NCBI RefSeq assembly: GCF_964199755.1
Contig: NC_133910.1
Coordinates: 7,524,501-7,588,500 of the forward strand
Reading direction: 5' to 3'
DNA length: 64,000 nt
Origin: Larus michahellis
Taxonomy: Eukaryota; Chordata; Aves; Charadriiformes; Laridae
Under the pieces are notes generated by a model. That model made no database searches, was not told the origin of the DNA, and saw only the letters and a program-made list of their open reading frames with translations. Below, piece after piece: positions 32,701-64,000 of this stretch; position 1 is the stretch's first letter, and each line of letters starts with the position of its first letter. The position numbers were made by a program, and so were the translations under genes.

Positions 32701-35546
32701 TGAATTTCCTAATTTCTGTTTATGATGCATGATGTGTGAGCATTTTGTAGTTGTTATAATTCAGTATGATTGGGTTTTGATGTGGATTAATTTTCTAAGA
32801 GATTTTTGTTTTAAAAAGTAGTTGTGCAATATGTTTTTACTTTATAGCATCTAAAAATCAACGATGATGTGATTTACATTGCAGAATACTATGCATTTGA
32901 AGTGGGCTTTGGTTCCTGTTCCATCCACTTGCACAAATTTATAATCCTCATATTGTTGTGGTGTAACTCTTTATACATCTGCGGTGTTTTCCGTTCAGGG
33001 ATGGTAAAATAAATAGGATGTATGGATCAAACTTCAACTAGGTAATACAAGCAACTAGATTTTATTTGGAAATTATAGTAATGTAAATGTTTATACTACA
33101 ATTAAAATTACGATGAAAAGATAGCAAATGAGAATGGAAAATGCTGGGATTCATTATATAATATCACATTACCTGTAAACTCTGCGTTTCTGCAATGCAG
33201 TCAAGGTAATTTGCTTTCTCAGGAGTCTCGGCAGAGTGCAGCCCTTGCCAGCACTGCATAGTTTTATCAAAGGTCTGTGGTGATATTAAGAACAAAACAA
33301 AGCCAAAAAAACCCTTGTACATAAAGGCACCAATTTCAGATCGGCAATTCAGCTGCTTTTCTTTGAATAGTGGAATTAAAATTCTAAGACTAAATGCCTA
33401 AAAATGAACAGGTCTTTAATCGTCTTCCATATTCTGAAAGTGCATAGTTAAGGCTCTGCACAAACATCAGCCCGAATCACTAGCTTGGCAGCCTGCTTTA
33501 GTTCAAATAATTTACCTTTCTTTTTTCTTTTAATGCTGCAGTTTCTTGTGTCCCTGCAATACCTACTTAAATTTGGGGTGGGTTTGAATTTTACCTTTGA
33601 AGCAGTTAGTCTGTATGAGACTACGGCATTAAGCAGCGACTTCAACACATCTTGGGTTTTTGTGCTGCAGCACTTGACTTATTTTTCTGGCTTGGAATTT
33701 GTAGAGGCTTGAGGCTGTAGGTGACCTTCCTTAACAGAAACCAGGAGTATTTGGACGCAGGGTTCTGCTGCGCATAGTCCGCCCTTAATATTTCTTCATT
33801 TTGTAGATTTAAATTTTGTCTCAGTAGAGTTTTAAATCTCTAGTGTAGGGTACATGATGTGACATCTTTCCATTACTTTTTCTTAACACAATATGCTGAT
33901 GAAGTTCCCTTCACAGGAGCAGGAGCCAGTGCTGTGCATACCTTTCAGAAGGATTGTCTTTTATTTACCTGCAATACTAGCACCTACTAACTTAGCTCTA
34001 AACTGAGCAGTCGTGTTTTTGTGTTTGAGGCGTATGTAGTGGCTTACTTCTCCCCTAGCCTTTTGAGGAAGCTGTGAACGGAAGAAATGAAAGTTGGAAG
34101 GAAAAGTGTATGTTGTTTTTTTCTTTCAGTCCTTCCCTTTTGAGGGTTATTTTCACATCCAATATTAGAATTCAAATTTTTTTGCTTAAAGAAGAAAGAT
34201 CAGAAATCCATTCCCATTTCCCAGGAGAAAAAGCAGCCAATAAATGCTCTTTTGACAAGGCTTAGGATGTGTAATATTGATGAATGCAAAAAAACGCATC
34301 AAGCTGCTCGTGTGTGTATACTTGAGAAGCAGGGAGTGTTTTGATAGGGAAAGTGCTCATATTACAGGCTGTTACTAGGGTCACGTATGCTGAATATATG
34401 TAACACACATCAGGACTCATCTTAAGAGAAAGTCATTATTTTACTCCATCTTAAGATAGCGATCTTTATATACTGATATCTGATTGCTTTTCAGGCAAAG
34501 TAGTTTAATTCTTTAAGCTTCATGGAATTATTCTTAAAAATATGCTAAAATCTTCTGTACAGTGCTGTGTGTATTTTACATTCGAGTTTTTAAATCCCAG
34601 ATAACACGTTTTGGTAAGGGAAATGCTGACAGCTCTTATGTGTGTCTGCCCCGGTGGCAGCGCTGTAATTCCTGTTTAACCCACCTCGATACCGCTGTTT
34701 CCCGAACTTGAATGATGTTGCTGACATCATCGCTGTTGCACTGCAGTGTCTGTAAATATCTGCAGTTGTATATTCCCATGCAAATTTTAGTGTACTCTTT
34801 GTATAATTTGTATTGTCTGGGGAAGGCTAATCTTCTTAGGTTGATTTTAGATTGGGGTTTTTTTTGTCTTAAATGTATATCATCTTTTTGTTGGCTTTTT
34901 TTTTTTTTTGAAAAAATACCACTACAACGGTACAGTGCGAAGAAGCATTTCTGATTATTTTTTTAGTTAGACATAAGCTGATGAGTGGCTTTTTAAAGTT
35001 AGTCTTACAACATCAAAGTACAGTATTGAATGCCTTCAGGACAGTTAAGATGTGCTGGTTTGGGGCCGTGTTGGCGATGTTGCCTTCTGGGGCTGTCGGG
35101 AGGGCCGAGGCAGTGGGTCAGAGCTGGACAGTGTCGTTCTGCCAGCACCGCCTGGAAGCTTCGCTCTGTCCGACCTTATCAGCCGGCACAGCCTGCGCTG
35201 GGAGGGGCTGGCGGCAGCAGCGATGTGCACAGGGCTGGGGACGAGGCCAGTTATCGGGGCATTTGCGTATGTCCCAATATAAGCTATGTTTTTCACGTTA
35301 AAAACATAAAGCGCAACTTCTTGTTGGCACTTCTCTTGCTCGGGGTGTATTGTAGCTGCCTTTCAGTGATGTAGTTGAACCAAGAAGGTTTACAACTGTC
35401 TCGGGGAGCTGCTTCGTATTCAAGGGGGGTACCGCAGCTGGAGCGTGAGAGCGCCGGTGGTGGACTGCATCATTCTGCAGCATCGATGACTTTTGAGTTC
35501 AGAGCTCCCCGGTGACTGCTGATGGCGCTCTGGCAGAGCACAGACT

Positions 35547-35560
35547 TGCTGACGTCAGCT
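35547..35560. promoter_or_regulatory. C-MARE / CRE-like palindrome
   Basis: TGCTGACGTCAGCT, 13 of 14 bases of the CRE-type Maf recognition element, with a full TGACGTCA core. It overlaps an E-box CAGCTG at 35556-35561. Lies 82 bases upstream of a TATA-like sequence. Confidence 0.5.
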
Positions 35561-35641
35561 GATCCGCTGCAGGAAAGAACAGTCTATTATTGCTAGACCA
35601 AAGCACTTCTTTTACAATTGACTAGCTCGACTTACTGTAGC

Positions 35642-35650
35642 TATAAAAGG
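35642..35650 (+). promoter_or_regulatory. Possible TATA box of a cryptic intronic promoter
   Basis: TATAAAAGG downstream of the MARE-like site. A start at about 35672 and the donor GTGAGA at 35708 would make a small non-coding exon. This is an inference, with no transcript evidence. Confidence 0.3.
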
Positions 35651-35776
35651 AGCCTTTCTTTTAACGAATTCTAGCAAAAAGATGAGCCAGATTGCATGAC
35701 TTGTGTGGTGAGAGGCAAACCAGCTACTAGGCTAAATTACAGCAGGTCTTCTGTTTGTTGGGGTTATTTTTTAATG

Positions 35777-35831
35777 TTAAATAATTTAATAATTTAATTT
35801 TTTGAATAATTTAAATAATTTAATAATTTAA
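35777..35831. repeat. AT-rich direct repeat
   Basis: A 21-base AT-only stretch starting TTAAATAATTTAATAATT occurs twice without mismatch (35777-35797 and 35811-35831), 34 bases apart. Low complexity, so slippage is likely. Confidence 0.7.
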
Positions 35832-37754
35832 CGTGATTTAAAATCACTTGGGCTGTGGAGGTTATTTCTGATACTGAAATATAATTGACAGCAAAAGACT
35901 GTACAGCGTTCCAGAGACTAACTAGGATTGCATTTTCTCCTGGTAATGCTCATAACCAGAATAAGCATAGAGACAGGCTACAGTGGTGTGGTACATTTAG
36001 ACTAACTGCCGCTTTGTTATTCCTGAAAACAATTTGGTTTAAAAGAAGTGTTGTTGGAATTCAAACACAGTGTGACAGCACAGGAAGGGGAGGTTTTAGC
36101 AATAACTTGCTCTCCTGGTGGGGAAAAGCTGTTTGAAACAGGGCTTGAGAAAACAGCTGCTTCCTCAGGCAAACGGATCTGTAGTTGAGCTCAAGTTATG
36201 TTCAGGGTTTTGATCTTTTAATACTCAGATACACTAATCAAGTGGAGCCTTTGGTACCACTGCCAGATGAAACCTGGAGTTCATTTATATAATATAGTCT
36301 ACACAGACTGGCTGTTTTGTTTGTTTTTTTTTTTTTTCTTGCCCTCTTTTGACGGTAATGAACGCAACGCCCAGGCCTGGAAGAGAAAGCAAAGCTGAAT
36401 TTTCTTTCCTTCCTTAAATTGCCGCAATGCAGTTGGGGCTCAGAGTTCACGGGAGTAACAACTGCTGCTGAAACGGCTGAGCTCTCGCAGGGTGGGACTG
36501 TTGGAAGAGAGCTCAGGAATGTGTGAATTCGCCCCCATATGTTCCTTTCTATCAGATGGTCCCTTTACAAGTGCTTGGAAACCAAACAGAAAACATGGCC
36601 ATATAGATCCCTTTCCAACCTGTGGAGTTTTTCATACAATTATGCAAGATACATGTCTAATTAAAGCATGTGGCTAACCAATGACTAAATAACAATTTAA
36701 TATTTAACAGTGTTTTTTTTAAGAGATTGCCTGTGCCTTTTAGTATGCAGTTGTAGGCTGGGTTTCTTCCCTATCTTTGATAGAATTGATGGGAAGTACA
36801 TTTAACTTGATGCTTACAGAATTTATAATAAAAGCATTTAGGGAGCTATACATGTAAACACTTGTACATCAAGACATTAATTGCATAATTGTTCAAGCAT
36901 GGAGTGTTTGTTGCAACAGTTTCTTGATATGCAGAGTGAGTTGTCAAATAAACGGGTAAATATCCAAACTCCGATGACAATAATGATACTACTTTTTAAA
37001 TTTGTGTTGCAGTTATGTTCTAATGCACAGATCTCATTGAAAATCAGATTGCTTGTTGAAAGTTTAGGAACTGAAAATTAAAGGTTATCCCAATTTTAAT
37101 GGAAAGGAGATAAAGCAGAACAGTAGTCAGTTCTTTGCTATCTGTGGTAACAATAACAGGTTTTAGTATATAACGCAATACATAAGGATTTTCGGTCAAA
37201 GTGGTCAGAACAAGATCACCAGTTACACGAAATGCTCCTTGACCACCTTGTCCAAGGTCAGAACTGTGAAGCACTGTGAGCCTTTGTATTGGCTTTTGAA
37301 AGGTTATGTAGGGAGTGGTGGGGTGGGGTTGTACCTTCTTTTAATTGTGTGAGAAAACAGAGGGCAGATGCATCACACAGACAGAAGTGTGCATGTGCAT
37401 CTGTATATAATATATATAGATACGTAGATATACGTACTTATGTGGACCAGGTAGCTGTTGTTTAAAGAATAGTAATATTCTTACTTTAGTTGATCTGTAT
37501 TGAGTATTTTAAATAAAATGTTTCCAGATCTTATATGTTGTACAGGAAACATTTTATGTCTGTATATCTAAATATATTTATGTGCACAGAAACACGTTTT
37601 TAACATTTGTATTAGACATCTGCATGCTACAGTTCAAGATGACTTGGCCTTTATATGACTGCAGCCATATTTTTCCAAAACAAGTAGATGTTAAATGATG
37701 TCTTTGTAAATATTCCTTTCCCATTATTTTCTCTTAAAGTGAGCATTTCTTTAT

Positions 37755-37893
37755 TTATATGTATAATATTTATATTTTTATATACATACCTGCACACACA
37801 GAGTAAGACTGTAAGTAAACATATACATTATATGCATAATATTTATATTTTTATATACATACCTGCACACACAGAGTAAGACTGTAAGTAAAC
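37755..37893. repeat. Tandem duplication, 66-base copies at 73-base spacing
   Basis: 37755-37820 and 37828-37893 differ at one position only (37762 T, 37835 C). Each copy contains ATACCTGCACACACAGAG. The duplication ends about 100 bases before the acceptor of the first coding exon. The high identity suggests a recent event. Confidence 0.9.
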
Positions 37894-37997
37894 CACAGGA
37901 AGTTTAAAAAAGCAGGTTTTTCTTTCATGGATCCCTTCCTACCCTACCATTGTTTTATAATACAAACAAAATGGTGGTTTTTTTTGGCTTTCAGAAA

Positions 37998-64000
<26,003 letters not shown>

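Larger units (their letters stand above)
29388..37994 (+). other. SPTAN1: SPTAN1 intron 1 (8.6 kb)
   Basis: Begins GTGAGG and ends in the pyrimidine-rich acceptor GGCTTTCAG. I see no coding exon. It is GC-rich up to about 30000 and AT-rich afterwards. Contents worth noting: a G-run cluster at 29674-29703, a 10-G run at 30696-30705, a GC-rich patch at about 35060-35260, a MARE-like site and TATA box at 35547-35650, AT-rich direct repeats at 35777-35831 and a 66-base tandem duplication at 37755-37893. Confidence 0.75.

Overview
This window reads as vertebrate nuclear DNA, most likely from a bird. It holds three protein-coding genes, all on the + strand and head to tail: ODF2 (complete from its visible start codon, 19 exons, 822 residues), GLE1 (complete, 16 exons, 703 residues) and the 5' half of SPTAN1 (alpha-II spectrin, 31 exons seen, first 1339 codons, cut by the right edge). 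The same order is found on human 9q34.11. Compact introns (mostly 100 to 1400 bases), no mammalian SINEs, and an LTR-like fragment of a kind I remember from bird genomes point to an avian microchromosome. The species cannot be fixed. A non-galliform bird is only a weak guess.

Layout. 1-365: intron or upstream flank of ODF2. 412-14748: ODF2 coding exons. 14749 to about 15925: ODF2 3'UTR with two poly(A) signals. 15955-16140: LTR-like fragment. About 16270-16680: CpG-rich GLE1 promoter. 16491-26157: GLE1 coding exons. 26158 to about 26510: GLE1 3'UTR. About 26510-28900: AT-rich intergenic DNA with no gene seen. About 28900-30000: CpG island and SPTAN1 promoter (20-bp tandem repeat with ETS-like cores, NRF1-like site, CRE, TATA box) and non-coding exon 1. 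29388-37994: SPTAN1 intron 1 (8.6 kb), with a possible cryptic promoter and a recent tandem duplication. 37998-64000: SPTAN1 coding exons.

The genes share no pathway that the sequence shows. ODF2/cenexin is a coiled-coil scaffold of sperm-tail outer dense fibres and of mother-centriole appendages. GLE1 works with DDX19 and inositol hexakisphosphate in mRNA export at the nuclear pore. Alpha-II spectrin is the actin-linked membrane skeleton rod. All exon joins were checked by hand: the reading frame stays open across every junction, and the joined proteins follow the human proteins as I remember them. In SPTAN1 the residue count reproduces the human numbering of the calpain (Tyr1176/Gly1177) and caspase (Asp1185) sites.

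I did not find a new biological system. The points most worth checking are a GC-AG intron in SPTAN1, three consecutive in-frame microexons that separately encode the calpain site, caspase site and calmodulin-binding segment, the 60-base SH3i cassette, a GLE1 intron whose retention would give a GLE1A-like C-terminus, and candidate regulatory elements in SPTAN1 intron 1 and promoter.
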